Shown: in pieces, positions 53,813 through 61,888 of the stretch
How positions within the stretch are numbered: the first letter of the stretch is position 1
Layout: each line of letters starts with the position of its first letter
Assembly: GCA_024698145.1 (NCBI GenBank)
Contig: JAILRO010000039.1
Coordinates: 1 to 64,000, forward strand
Direction of reading: 5' to 3'
DNA length: 64,000 nucleotides
Source of the DNA: Lachnospiraceae bacterium
GTDB taxonomy: Bacteria > Bacillota > Clostridia > Lachnospirales > Lachnospiraceae
Program-made: the position numbers and the translations under genes
The notes under the pieces: generated by a model
Databases searched by the model: none
Told to the model about the DNA's origin: nothing
Seen by the model: only the letters and a program-made list of their open reading frames with translations

Positions 53813-54454
53813 ATGTACGACGTTGTTTTGTTTGATTTGGATGGTACACTGTCAGATTCAAAGCCGGGAATTGAGGCGGGAATTAAGTATGCACTGTCAA
53901 AGTACGGTATTAAGATAGAAAATGATGAGCAGATGCGCAAGTATCTTGGCCCTCCGATAAGAGATTCGTTTCGTGAGTTTAATGGGTTTGATGAGGAGAC
54001 TTGTGAGCAGGCGGTTGCTTATTATAGAGAGTATTATTCAGAAAAGGGTCTGTTTGAAAATAATCTTTATCCGGGAATGAAGGATTTGTTAAGTAGTCTT
54101 AAGGCAGCGGGAAAGATACTTTTGACCGCAACTTCAAAACCACAGGAATATACTGATAGGATAGTGGATTACTTTGGGATAAGACAGTATTTTGATTTTA
54201 TAGCCGGTTCGAATATGGATGGAACCCGTAACAGAAAAGCAGAGGTTATCAGATATTCGCTAGATAGCGCGGACATCACAGATTTTTCCAAGACGGTAAT
54301 GGTCGGTGACAGAAAATATGACATACTTGGTGCAAAGGAAATAGGCATCGACAGTATCGGTGTTTTGTACGGATACGGAAATCGCGAAGAATTCGAGGAG
54401 GCCGGGGCAACATTTATTGTGGAAAATGTTGCTGATATAGCAAAGTTTATTTAA
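53813..54454 (+). CDS. HAD-superfamily phosphatase (phosphoglycolate phosphatase-like)
   Basis: A 213-residue cytosolic HAD hydrolase, subfamily IA. Motif I FDLDGTLSD gives nucleophile Asp8 and acid Asp10, motif II is LTATSKP, and motif III/IV is Lys142 region (RKAEV) plus VGDRKYDILGAKEIGI. An alpha-helical cap lies between motifs I and II. It resembles Gph and related nucleotidases, but the small-molecule substrate is unknown. RBS AAGAAGG precedes ATG 53813. Confidence 0.9.
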   Translation: MYDVVLFDLDGTLSDSKPGIEAGIKYALSKYGIKIENDEQMRKYLGPPIRDSFREFNGFDEETCEQAVAYYREYYSEKGLFENNLYPGMKDLLSSLKAAGKILLTATSKPQEYTDRIVDYFGIRQYFDFIAGSNMDGTRNRKAEVIRYSLDSADITDFSKTVMVGDRKYDILGAKEIGIDSIGVLYGYGNREEFEEAGATFIVENVADIAKFI

Positions 54455-54476
54455 TGTAAAAAGCAGGAATTATTGT

Positions 54477-54505
54477 TTGCACACAAAGTTTTGTTATGCT
54501 AGAAT
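54477..54505 (+). promoter_or_regulatory. Promoter of the BlaI-type repressor gene
   Basis: TTGCAC and TAGAAT with 17 bp spacing, ending 58 bp before the start codon. Confidence 0.55.
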
Positions 54506-54534
54506 TATGCAGACAATTACGAAATGTTGATTAC

Positions 54535-54545
54535 ATACATTGTAT
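54535..54545. promoter_or_regulatory. Possible autoregulatory operator of the BlaI-type gene
   Basis: ATACA-t-TGTAT is a perfect 11-bp palindrome with TACA/TGTA halves as in BlaI/MecI/CopY operators (which normally have two central bases). It lies between the promoter and the ribosome site. Confidence 0.5.
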
Positions 54546-54563
54546 AGATAGAGGAGTATGAAT

Positions 54564-54944
54564 ATGGAGCAGCAGCAAATGCCTAGCGAAACAGAATGGC
54601 AGGTTATGGAGATTGTTTGGGGGAGTGACAGCAAGCTTACATCGCAGGAGATAATTAAGTGCATGAAGGAGAAGGATATTAATCTTTCCCCAAAGACAAT
54701 AAGAGTGCTTATTAATCGACTTTGTCAGAAGCAGATACTTGACTATGATGTGGATGAGAAGGATTCTCGAATATATCATTATTATGCGACTGTTGGACGA
54801 GAAGAATGTCTTAAAGAAAAGAGCAGGCATTTTGTGGATATATATTTTTCCGGCAATAAGGCGAGCGCGTTTGCGACCTTAATAACCGGTGCAAAACTTA
54901 CGGATGCACAGATGAAAGAGCTGAAGAAATTGTTAGATATGTAA
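54564..54944 (+). CDS. BlaI/MecI/CopY-family transcriptional repressor
   Basis: A 126-residue winged-helix protein. MPSETEWQVMEIVW at the start, LTSQEIIKCM, and LSPKTIRVLINRLCQK (recognition helix near 43-58) followed by an RIYHYYATVGREECLK wing match the BlaI family, whose dimers bind TACA/TGTA palindromes and are inactivated by proteolysis or metal. The second ATG (54564) is chosen because GAGGAG is only 1 nt from the first. No BlaR1-type sensor protease, beta-lactamase or copper gene lies beside it, so its signal and targets are unknown. Confidence 0.9.
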   Translation: MEQQQMPSETEWQVMEIVWGSDSKLTSQEIIKCMKEKDINLSPKTIRVLINRLCQKQILDYDVDEKDSRIYHYYATVGREECLKEKSRHFVDIYFSGNKASAFATLITGAKLTDAQMKELKKLLDM

Positions 54945-54968
54945 AGCCCGAAATATCGGGCTTTTTTT
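54943..54968 (+). terminator. Terminator after the BlaI-type gene
   Basis: AAAGCCCGA and TCGGGCTTT around a 4-nt loop, followed by T-run. Confidence 0.92.
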
Positions 54969-55051
54969 ATCTGAAAAACATGTTTTTATAGAATGAAGTA
55001 CTGTAGGCACAATATATGGACGAGAACCCTTTTTTAATCAATAAATAGTTG

Positions 55052-55080
55052 TTTACATTTGTTATCCGATGGGGTATAAT
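55052..55080 (+). promoter_or_regulatory. Promoter of the small-protein pair
   Basis: TTTACA and TATAAT with exactly 17 bp between, predicted start near 55087. Confidence 0.75.
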
Positions 55081-55120
55081 TGTATTAGATAGTGGGGGAC
55101 TTTACCATTATTTATTGACG

Positions 55121-55138
55121 CACGTAATGGATTACGTG
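55121..55138. promoter_or_regulatory. Palindrome in the leader of the small-protein pair
   Basis: CACGTAATGGATTACGTG is a perfect inverted repeat (8-bp arms, GG centre) about 34 bp after the predicted transcription start and 7 bp before the ribosome site. It could be a repressor operator or an RNA hairpin limiting translation. Confidence 0.5.
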
Positions 55139-55159
55139 ATCATCAAAGGAGGGATGAAG

Positions 55160-55549
55160 ATGGCAGGGATTAACATCAGTCCTTATCAGGCGTATAATCA
55201 GACACATAACTACTCGTCATTGTTCGCAGGCGTGAATAAAGCGTCTTCTGATAATGGCTGGGATTTGTCAGGACTTGCTGATTATGCGTCAATCAAGAAC
55301 GGCAGTTATGGTAAGCTTGTTCGTTCGAGTTATACGAAGGCTAATGCCAAGTCTTCGGAGAAGAGTAAGGATTCTAAGTCGACTATTATGACTGCAGAAC
55401 AGAGAAGAGCTGCTAGAGAGGCGGCGACCAAGGCAGGTAAGTCGGCAGACAACTCCGGAAAGAAGGAGCTTGACGGAGCGGCAGCAAGACGTGCAGCCAG
55501 GGAAGCGAGAGTTAATGAGAAGGCGAGCACATTTGATATTAGTATCTGA
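55160..55549 (+). CDS. Small basic protein of unknown function
   Basis: A 129-residue protein I do not recognise. MAGINISPYQAYNQTHNYSSLFAG at the start is polar and uncharged; from residue 55 it is rich in Lys, Ser and Ala, with two similar units, EQRRAAREAATKAGKSA and AARRAAREARVNEKAS, that look like amphipathic basic helices. There is no signal peptide or membrane segment. The start at 55160 is preferred (AGGAGGG at a 6-nt distance); ATG 55154 is possible. Forms a probable operon with the next gene, 47 bp downstream. Confidence 0.75.
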   Translation: MAGINISPYQAYNQTHNYSSLFAGVNKASSDNGWDLSGLADYASIKNGSYGKLVRSSYTKANAKSSEKSKDSKSTIMTAEQRRAAREAATKAGKSADNSGKKELDGAAARRAAREARVNEKASTFDISI

Positions 55550-55596
55550 TTGCTGCAGGTAACTAATGTACCGTATTGATAACAAGGAGGTTTGTT

Positions 55597-56250
55597 ATGG
55601 TTTCAGGAATTGAGAGTAATAATGCATATGTATCATCTGCAAGTTCGGCTGCGCAGGCACCTGTTAAGGCAGACAAGGCAGCTACACAAAGTGCAGATAC
55701 AGCAGCAAAAGAAGCTGCAACAGAAGGAGTTGTATATGATAAGGGCGCTGAAAAAGTTGATGCAAAGGCACCTTATTCTATCAACAAGATGAGCAAAGAA
55801 GACAGAGATGCTTTGGTTAAGCAGCTTAAGGACGACGAACTCAATCGTCAGCAGAGTCTTCTGGATATCGTTAACAAGACTTTGGGACAACAGGCAACAA
55901 AGTTCACACTTGCTAATCTTACAGGCGAGGAAGATGATAGCTTCTGGAAGTACATTGCAGAAGGTAACTATGAGGTTGATGAAGAGACCCGCAAGAAAGC
56001 ACAGGAGGATATTTCCGAGGACGGATATTGGGGAGTTAAACAGACCTCCCAGAGAATGTTTGATTTTGCAAGTGCTCTTGCTGGTGATGACGTTGATAAG
56101 ATGAAAGAGATGCAGGCTGCTATCAAGAAAGGATACGAAGCTGCAACTAAAGCTTGGGGAAGAGATCTTCCAAGTATTTCCAACGATACGATGGATGCAA
56201 CTGATAAGCTCTTTGAGGAATATTACAAGTCCAAAGAGCAGGTGGTTTAA
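55597..56250 (+). CDS. Conserved-looking acidic protein of unknown function
   Basis: A 217-residue soluble protein. Residues 1-60 are Ala/Ser/Lys-rich and probably disordered. Residues 65-217 are helical and acidic, with GYWGVKQTSQRMFDFASALAGDD and KGYEAATKAWGRDLPSISNDTMD as the best conserved-looking parts. I have a sense of similar proteins in other Lachnospiraceae, but cannot name a family. No signal peptide. ATG 55597 has AAGGAGG 7 nt upstream. It shares a promoter with the preceding small protein and ends at a strong terminator. Confidence 0.78.
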   Translation: MVSGIESNNAYVSSASSAAQAPVKADKAATQSADTAAKEAATEGVVYDKGAEKVDAKAPYSINKMSKEDRDALVKQLKDDELNRQQSLLDIVNKTLGQQATKFTLANLTGEEDDSFWKYIAEGNYEVDEETRKKAQEDISEDGYWGVKQTSQRMFDFASALAGDDVDKMKEMQAAIKKGYEAATKAWGRDLPSISNDTMDATDKLFEEYYKSKEQVV

Positions 56251-56260
56251 GACTAATTGA

Positions 56261-56315
56261 AGGGGCTGTCGCGTCAGATGATGATATCATCTGTGCGATG
56301 GCTCCTTTTTATTTT
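56261..56315 (+). terminator. Terminator after the small-protein pair
   Basis: A long stem: AGGGGCTGTCGC pairs with GCGATGGCTCCT outside, and CAGATGATG with CATCTG inside, followed by TTTTT. Confidence 0.88.
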
Positions 56316-56511
56316 GTGTACGTAAGTACACAAAGTTTTGTACATTTTTTTTAATTTATGTATTTTTGTTCAAATTTAGCAAGTAAAAGTACAAACTCTC
56401 TGAAATTCTCTTGAATTTTTCGAAGAAATTTCATTGATGTTCATAATTTCCTGCCATAGAATTACGTCATAGGTGCATATTTGATTGAAATAATTATGTG
56501 GAGGATTTCAT

Positions 56512-57399
56512 TTGAGAAAAAAATTCGAAGAGTTAGATTTACTTGATAACTTTCTTATGAATGCGGTTGCTTCCGATCCTAATGTGGGTGAGGATGCATG
56601 TCGTATAATTGTTGCAACACTGCTTCAAAGAGAAGTGGGGAAGATAAAAGTTGTTGCACAGAGGGAAATACCACCTGTTTCACCTGAAAAGAGAGGAATA
56701 AGGTTGGATGTTGAGGTTGAAGAAGATACGGATGATATTCCGGATATGAATATTTATGATATAGAACCTCATCGCACGCCGAGAGTTCCTGAAAATTTAC
56801 CAAGAAGAACGCGTTTCTATCAAGCTAAAATTGATTCGAGAAGGTTGAAACGTGGAGAAAAGAGATTTCAAAAACTTCCCAACCTGTATATAATCAATAT
56901 TTTGGATTATGACCCGTTTGGATATGACCAGATGTGTTATACAATTAGGAATAAATGTGAGGAAGTACCAGGACTTGAGTATGATGATGGTTTGAAGATA
57001 ATGTATTTCAATATCAAAGGTGTTAAGGGTGGCAATGATGCAATCCATAATCTGCTCAAATTCATGCTTAACAGTAAGGCCGAGAATGTTGTTGACGATA
57101 CCACAAGAAAGATGTATGATTACGTTAATCTTGTAAAAGAACAGTCGGAAGCGAGGGATCGGTATATGACATGGGATGAATTTTACGATTTGGATATAGC
57201 GGAAGCAAGAGAGGCGGGGGAAATAACAAAACTTTTAAAGCTACTTTGCAAAAAACTTGCAAAGGGCAAAGACCTTGAACAAATCGCCGATGATCTGGAA
57301 GAGGATGTTGATACGATCAAACCGCTGTATGATGTAGCGGTTAAGTTTTCACCGGATTATGATGTTGAGAAAATATTTGAGGAATATAAGAAGTACTAG
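56512..57399 (+). CDS. Rpn/PD-(D/E)XK nuclease family protein (putative transposase class)
   Basis: A 295-residue protein of the recombination-promoting nuclease type. The N-terminal FMN-like stretch DLLDNFLMNAVASDPNVGEDAC, then RLDVEVEEDT with the Asp, YDIEPHRTPRVPENLPRR with the Glu, and FYQAKIDSRRLKRGEKRFQKLPNLYIINILDYDPFG give the PD-(D/E)XK core. The glutamine that often follows the catalytic Glu (DIEMQ in relatives) is replaced (DIEPH). The C-terminal third is helical. The start codon is TTG with GGAGG 8 nt upstream. Such genes are scattered in many copies in Lachnospiraceae; no terminal inverted repeats were seen here. Confidence 0.82.
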   Translation: MRKKFEELDLLDNFLMNAVASDPNVGEDACRIIVATLLQREVGKIKVVAQREIPPVSPEKRGIRLDVEVEEDTDDIPDMNIYDIEPHRTPRVPENLPRRTRFYQAKIDSRRLKRGEKRFQKLPNLYIINILDYDPFGYDQMCYTIRNKCEEVPGLEYDDGLKIMYFNIKGVKGGNDAIHNLLKFMLNSKAENVVDDTTRKMYDYVNLVKEQSEARDRYMTWDEFYDLDIAEAREAGEITKLLKLLCKKLAKGKDLEQIADDLEEDVDTIKPLYDVAVKFSPDYDVEKIFEEYKKY

Positions 57400-57424
57400 T
57401 GGAGAAATTACCATAATCAGTACA

Positions 57425-57453
57425 TTGCAACCTCTCTACCTCTATGATAAAAT
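57425..57453 (+). promoter_or_regulatory. pdaA promoter with overlapping palindrome
   Basis: TTGCAA and TAAAAT with 17 bp spacing, 26 bp before the start codon. CCTCTAT (57439-57445) and ATAGAGG (57455-57461) form an inverted repeat that straddles the -10 element. Confidence 0.65.
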
Positions 57454-57478
57454 TATAGAGGCGGGGAGGTTTTTACAT

Positions 57479-58384
57479 ATGAGGAAAAAGTTTTTACTTA
57501 TCATAATATTTGCGTTAATTATATCAGTGGTTATGCCGGTTAATGATAGTGTATCTGCCAAGAAAAAGACAGATTACAGCAAGTATTCCAATACAAAGAG
57601 TGGTTTTGGATTAGGACTTAACAAGGAGCACAAGAAACCGAGTGGTACATTGGCGTCTGGAGTTGAGAAGCTTTCGGATTATAATGCTTATTATTGTGAT
57701 GCCAAGGCTGCCAAGAAGAATAAGAAGAAAATATACTTAACTTTCGATTGCGGTTACGAGAATGGCAACACGAAGACGATACTCAAGATTTTGAAGAAGA
57801 ACAAAGTCAAGGCGATTTTCTTTGTGACCGAGCCTTATATAAAACAGAATCCTAAACTTGTCAAGAGAATGAAAAAGGAAGGGCATCTTGTAGGTAATCA
57901 TACCAGTACACATCCAAAACTTCCGACCAAATCAGTATCCGAACTTAAGAAGGAGATACGGCAGTGCGAGAAAACCATGAAGAAGGTGACCGGATATTCG
58001 ATGGATAAGTACGTTAGACCTCCTGAAGGATGTTATAGTCAGAGGACGCTTAAAGTGTTGCAGGATATGGGATATGCAACTATGTTTTGGAGTCTTGCCT
58101 GGAAGGACTGGGAACCGTCTAACCAACCTGGAAAATCAACCGTGGTTAATATGTTTAAAACGTATCATCACCCGGGAATGATGCCACTCATACATGTTAT
58201 TTCCAAGTCGGATACAGAGGCTTTGCCCGATATTATCAAATACATGAAGGGTAAGGGATACAAGTTTGGAGAAGTATCTGATTTTGCCGTAATTCCCGGC
58301 GTAGATAAGGCAAAGAAAGAGACTAAGAAAGAAGTAGAACATACCAAGAAGTCAGAAAAGAAAGTAGATAGTACTGCAGACTAA
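57479..58384 (+). CDS. pdaA: Polysaccharide deacetylase, PdaA type
   Basis: An exported 301-residue NodB-fold enzyme; in B. subtilis PdaA deacetylates muramic acid for spore-cortex delta-lactam formation. A signal peptide lies in 1-27 (RKKFLLIIIFALIISVVMP). The catalytic domain (about 70-270) has motif 1 YLTFDCGYENG with Asp90, motif 2 GNHTSTHP with His141 and His145, and RPPEGCYS. In motif 1 the second Asp of the NodB family is replaced (by Cys here), as PdaA proteins commonly do. The C-terminal tail is Lys-rich. ATG 57479 is set by GGGGAGG. Suggests a spore-former or a descendant of one. Confidence 0.9.
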   Translation: MRKKFLLIIIFALIISVVMPVNDSVSAKKKTDYSKYSNTKSGFGLGLNKEHKKPSGTLASGVEKLSDYNAYYCDAKAAKKNKKKIYLTFDCGYENGNTKTILKILKKNKVKAIFFVTEPYIKQNPKLVKRMKKEGHLVGNHTSTHPKLPTKSVSELKKEIRQCEKTMKKVTGYSMDKYVRPPEGCYSQRTLKVLQDMGYATMFWSLAWKDWEPSNQPGKSTVVNMFKTYHHPGMMPLIHVISKSDTEALPDIIKYMKGKGYKFGEVSDFAVIPGVDKAKKETKKEVEHTKKSEKKVDSTAD

Positions 58385-58411
58385 AAAATACATTATAATG
58401 AGGAGTGTAAT

Positions 58412-58858
58412 ATGAGATTTGTAATACAGCGAGTTAAAGAAGCATCGGTAACAATAGATGGCGAAAAGATTTCTGAAATAGGAAAAGGTTTTCTTGTTCT
58501 TATAGGGGTAGAGGATTCAGATACCAAGGAGATAGCAGACAAAATGGTTAAGAAACTTGTTGGGATGAGAATATTTGATGATAGTGAGGGTAAGACGAAT
58601 CTTTCACTTGCGGATGTCGATGGACAATTGCTTCTTGTGTCACAGTTTACATTATATGCCGATTGCAAGAAAGGTAACCGTCCGTCGTTTATAAGAGCCG
58701 GCAAACCTGATTTTGCCAATGAAATGTATGAATATATAATAGGAAGTTGTAGCGAGCAGGTTCCTGTTGTTAAGACCGGAGAGTTTGGGGCAGACATGAA
58801 GGTTTCGCTTCTTAATGACGGTCCATTTACTATCATTCTTGACAGTGCTGATTTGTAA
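58412..58858 (+). CDS. dtd: D-aminoacyl-tRNA deacylase
   Basis: Proofreading enzyme that removes D-amino acids and glycine wrongly loaded on tRNA. Its 148 residues are the standard length. Both signature motifs are present: [15 protein letters not shown] near 77-91 and the C-terminal [11 protein letters not shown], which holds the cross-subunit Gly-Pro motif (with Phe in place of the more usual Val). GAGGAG precedes ATG 58412, 27 bp after pdaA, so it may be co-transcribed. Confidence 0.97.
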   Translation: MRFVIQRVKEASVTIDGEKISEIGKGFLVLIGVEDSDTKEIADKMVKKLVGMRIFDDSEGKTNLSLADVDGQLLLVSQFTLYADCKKGNRPSFIRAGKPDFANEMYEYIIGSCSEQVPVVKTGEFGADMKVSLLNDGPFTIILDSADL

Positions 58859-58887
58859 TTAAATGATATAAATACGAATGATTTAAC

Positions 58888-58930
58888 AAAGAGACTTTGA
58901 CGTTGAATATTAGTGTCAAAGTCTCTTTTT
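58888..58930. terminator. Terminator between dtd and the small minus-strand gene
   Basis: AAAGAGACTTTGAC pairs with GTCAAAGTCTCTTT, loop about 12 nt, T-run on the right and A-run on the left, so it could serve both converging genes. Confidence 0.92.
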
Positions 58931-58952
58931 CATTTGTATATCTGCGGTTGGC

Positions 58953-59171
58953 TTAAGCTTGGATTCCGATGGCTTCAAGTCTTGATAATTCGTCGTTAAT
59001 CGTATCAAACATGCTGATATGATTATTCAAGTGTTTACAGATTGCAACAAGTTTGGGACAGTTAATCTTTATGCCGGGCTTTGTCAGTTCCAGTAGCGAC
59101 TGTCTGTACATGGCTATCTGTTGTCCTTCGGCTTCCAATCTACGCAATAGCATTTCTTCTCGTTCTTCCAT
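58953..59171 (-). CDS. Small helical protein of unknown function
   Basis: A 72-residue protein read leftward. MEEREEMLLRRLEAEGQQIAMYRQSLLEL suggests an amphipathic helix or short coiled coil; LVAICKHLNNHISMFDTINDELSRLEAIGI suggests another. The size recalls small sporulation phosphatases (Spo0E group), but the SxxLD signature is absent, so I do not assign it. AAGGAGGA lies at the right distance before the ATG at 59171, which supports it being real. Confidence 0.7.
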   Translation of the reverse strand: MEEREEMLLRRLEAEGQQIAMYRQSLLELTKPGIKINCPKLVAICKHLNNHISMFDTINDELSRLEAIGIQA

Positions 59172-59506
59172 AGTGCTCCTCCTTGTGTATTTTGGCAATA
59201 CGCCTTTTCTTGTATGTCGACATTGATATAGTACCATATATTGTGGGAAAATGAGATGCTATCATGTGTCATCTTTGTACTTGTTTCGACAGGAAATGCC
59301 GTTTTGTAATTAACCGGTCGACAGAAATGTCGTTAATATAAGGAAGTATTGTGTCGGAATTGTCGATAAAAAGTTGCTTGTTATGAAAGTATATATAGGG
59401 TATAATTAATGTAGTTTTTTCTTAATAAATCAAAACTATGAGCGAGACGATATTATGAAAAGTTTTGAACTATATTTAATTGTTTTAGACGAAAGGAGCA
59501 ATGCAT
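59172..59506. other. Intergenic region upstream of the aldo/keto reductase gene
   Basis: About 335 bp. It contains the promoters of the two divergent genes. Between 59287 and 59366 a CGACA-(g)-GAAATG-nCG unit occurs twice (59287-59301 and 59330-59343), and related GTGTCGGAATTGTCGATA follows at 59351-59368, suggesting a repeated operator. Promoter at 59378-59406, then a leader of about 95 nt. Confidence 0.5.
59378..59406 (+). promoter_or_regulatory. Promoter of the aldo/keto reductase - dehydrogenase operon
   Basis: TTGTTA and TATAAT with 17 bp spacing; transcription should start near 59413. Confidence 0.7.
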
Positions 59507-60628
59507 ATGGCAGCAAAGAAACTTGGTTTCGGACTTATGAGGTTACCCTCTCTTGATCCAAATGATGCAGGTAAGATTGATATCGAACAGGCAAAGAAAA
59601 TGGTGGATTCATTTATTGAGCAGGGATATACCTATTTTGATACGGCATGGATGTATTGTAACTTCCAGAGTGAGTCAGCAACAAAAGAGATACTTGTAGA
59701 CAGATATCCAAGGGATTCATTTACATTGGCGACCAAGCTTCATTCGGGCTTTATTCATTCCAAAGAAGATAGGGATAAGATATTCAACGCACAGCTTGAA
59801 AAGACCGGTGCGGGATATTTTGACTATTATCTTCTGCATGATATGGGAAGCAGCTCATATAAGATTTATAATGAGTTGGATTGTTTTACATGGATTAAGG
59901 AGAAGAAGGAAATGGGGCTTGTTAAGCACATTGGTTTCTCGTGCCATGATAATGCGGAGTTTGTGGAAAAGGCACTTACCGACCATCCGGAGATGGAGTT
60001 TATTCAGCTTCAGATTAACTATCTTGACTGGGATAGTGCTGCGATTCAGTCAAAGCTTTGCTATGAGGTGGCAACAAAGCATGGAGTTCCTGTTATAGTT
60101 ATGGAGCCGGTTAAGGGTGGCACGCTTGCCAATGTTCCGGAGAATGTTGAACATTTATTTAAGAGTTATAATCCTGACATGTCAATACCGTCATGGGCGA
60201 TACGTTTTGCCGCAAGTCTTGATAATGTTATGATGGTGCTTAGCGGAATGAGTAATATGGAGCAGTTGCTTGATAATATCGGATATATGAGAGATTTTAA
60301 ACCATTAGATGAACAGGACTATAAGGTAATCAGGACAGCGGTGGATATGATCAATTCTAACATAGCCATTCCGTGCACGGGCTGTTCTTATTGTACCGAT
60401 GGTTGCCCGATGAATATTGCGATACCGAAGTATTTCTCATTATATAATGCGGATAAGCAAGAAGTTAAGAGCAAAGGCTGGACACCGCAGGGTACGTATT
60501 ATGAGAGACTTCTTGATGTATTTGGCAAAGCCAGTGCCTGCATAGAGTGCGGTCAGTGCGAGAGGGCGTGTCCTCAGCACTTGCCTATTATAGAGGATTT
60601 AAAAATCGTTGCAGAGTATTTTGAGTAG
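59507..60628 (+). CDS. Aldo/keto reductase with C-terminal double 4Fe-4S ferredoxin domain
   Basis: A 373-residue oxidoreductase. Residues 1-270 form the aldo/keto reductase barrel: [15 protein letters not shown] (catalytic Asp and Tyr), ATKLH (Lys) and YYLLHDMG (His). The C-terminal 100 residues carry two 4Fe-4S clusters, [12 protein letters not shown] and [12 protein letters not shown]. This fusion is common in anaerobes and suggests electron transfer between ferredoxin or flavin and a carbonyl substrate, not simple NADPH use. The start at 59507 (MAAKKLGFG) suits the GGAG position; ATG 59501 is 2 nt from it. Coupled to the next dehydrogenase by a 12-bp gap. Confidence 0.93.
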   Translation: MAAKKLGFGLMRLPSLDPNDAGKIDIEQAKKMVDSFIEQGYTYFDTAWMYCNFQSESATKEILVDRYPRDSFTLATKLHSGFIHSKEDRDKIFNAQLEKTGAGYFDYYLLHDMGSSSYKIYNELDCFTWIKEKKEMGLVKHIGFSCHDNAEFVEKALTDHPEMEFIQLQINYLDWDSAAIQSKLCYEVATKHGVPVIVMEPVKGGTLANVPENVEHLFKSYNPDMSIPSWAIRFAASLDNVMMVLSGMSNMEQLLDNIGYMRDFKPLDEQDYKVIRTAVDMINSNIAIPCTGCSYCTDGCPMNIAIPKYFSLYNADKQEVKSKGWTPQGTYYERLLDVFGKASACIECGQCERACPQHLPIIEDLKIVAEYFE

Positions 60629-60640
60629 ATGGAGGAATAA

Positions 60641-61756
60641 ATGATGACAGAAACGAGACCTTTTGTTGATTGGGATTTGATGAACAATTTTATGATTGAC
60701 GCATTTAAGGGGTACGGAGTGCCCGAAGAAGATGCAAAGATTTGTGCGGATGTACTGCTTGAATCTGACAGACGAGGCATAGAGAGTCACGGCTGCAATC
60801 GTTTCAAACCTATATATATCGACAGAATTATTAAAGGGACGTTACTTCCTGTTACTGAGGTAGAGATTGTCAAAGAGACACCGACCACTGTTGTTATGGA
60901 TGCACATGACGGTATGGGTATGGTTGCCAGTCATAAAATGATGACAATGCTTATAGAAAAAGCAAAGACTTATGGTATGGCAGGTGGCGCAATCAGAAAC
61001 TCTACGCATTACGGTATTGCAGGTTACTGGTCATCAATGGCAAGCAAGGAAGGAATGATTGGACTTACAGGAACTAATGCAAGACCTTCTATTGCACCTA
61101 CATTTGGTGTTGAGAATATGCTTGGAACTAATCCACTTACATTCTCACTTCCAACGGATGAAGAGTTTCCTTTCTGTCTTGACTGTGCAACTTCTATAGT
61201 TCAGCGTGGAAAGATTGAGTATTACGCAAGAGAGGGTAAGTCAACACCTAAGGGAATGGTTGTATCCGAGGAAGGTGAAGCACTTACTGACAGCGAAGAG
61301 ATACTTAAAAGACTTGTGGACGGCACGGCTGCACTTGCACCACTTGGTGGAATAGGCGATGAGCTTTGCGGATACAAGGGATATGGATATGCGTCTGTCG
61401 TTGAGATTTTATCAGCTGCACTTTCAGGTGGACAGTTTATGAAGGCACTTACAGGTGTTGATGATAAAGGCAATCCTTCAATGTATCATCTTGGTCATTT
61501 CTTCTTCGTGGTTGACCCGGATGCATTCATGGGAAGAGAAGAATTTAAGAAGATTGCCGGAGATATCTGCCGTGCATTAAGAGCTTCAAAACTTGCACCT
61601 GGACAGGATAGAATATACACTGCCGGAGAGAAGGAATATGAGACCTGGTTGTTTAGAAAAGATAAGGGGGTACCGGTAGGAGAAGCGGTTCAGAAGGATA
61701 TAATTAAGGTAAGAGATGAACTTGGACTTTCGTATAAGTTCCCGTTTGAGAGTTAA
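60641..61756 (+). CDS. Ldh2/MDH2-family NAD(P)-dependent dehydrogenase
   Basis: A 371-residue member of the malate/L-lactate dehydrogenase type 2 family, which reduces 2-oxo acids or imines with NAD(P)H. Family motifs seen are ESHGCNRF with the catalytic-site His near 48, RNSTHYGIAGYW, GTNPLTFSLP, LDCATSIVQRGKIEYYAREG and GYKGYGYA. Substrate (malate, lactate, ureidoglycolate, delta-1-piperideine-2-carboxylate or another) cannot be fixed. TGGAGGA precedes ATG 60641. It forms a two-gene unit with the Fe-S aldo/keto reductase, suggesting paired redox steps on one substrate. Confidence 0.92.
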   Translation: MMTETRPFVDWDLMNNFMIDAFKGYGVPEEDAKICADVLLESDRRGIESHGCNRFKPIYIDRIIKGTLLPVTEVEIVKETPTTVVMDAHDGMGMVASHKMMTMLIEKAKTYGMAGGAIRNSTHYGIAGYWSSMASKEGMIGLTGTNARPSIAPTFGVENMLGTNPLTFSLPTDEEFPFCLDCATSIVQRGKIEYYAREGKSTPKGMVVSEEGEALTDSEEILKRLVDGTAALAPLGGIGDELCGYKGYGYASVVEILSAALSGGQFMKALTGVDDKGNPSMYHLGHFFFVVDPDAFMGREEFKKIAGDICRALRASKLAPGQDRIYTAGEKEYETWLFRKDKGVPVGEAVQKDIIKVRDELGLSYKFPFES

Positions 61757-61808
61757 TTAAAACAAGCAGCAGTCATGCTATTGGCATAGATTACTGCTTG
61801 TTTTAATT
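61755..61808 (+). terminator. Terminator after the dehydrogenase gene
   Basis: AATTAAAACAAGCAG and CTGCTTGTTTTAATT form a 15-bp perfect stem around a longer loop that includes a smaller hairpin. Confidence 0.85.
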
Positions 61809-61823
61809 ATGAAGAAATTTTCA

Positions 61824-61851
61824 TTGTATTTTTTAAAAATTGTGTTATTAT
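61824..61851 (+). promoter_or_regulatory. Possible thrH promoter
   Basis: TTGTAT and TATTAT with 16 bp spacing, 37 bp before the start codon. Confidence 0.4.
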
Positions 61852-61888
61852 GGTTTGAGTAAATGATTCAAAACGGAGGATAATAACT

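Noticed and set aside
56512-57399. Insertion sequence boundaries around the Rpn-type gene
   Set aside because: No terminal inverted repeats or target duplications were seen on either side, so only the gene is annotated.
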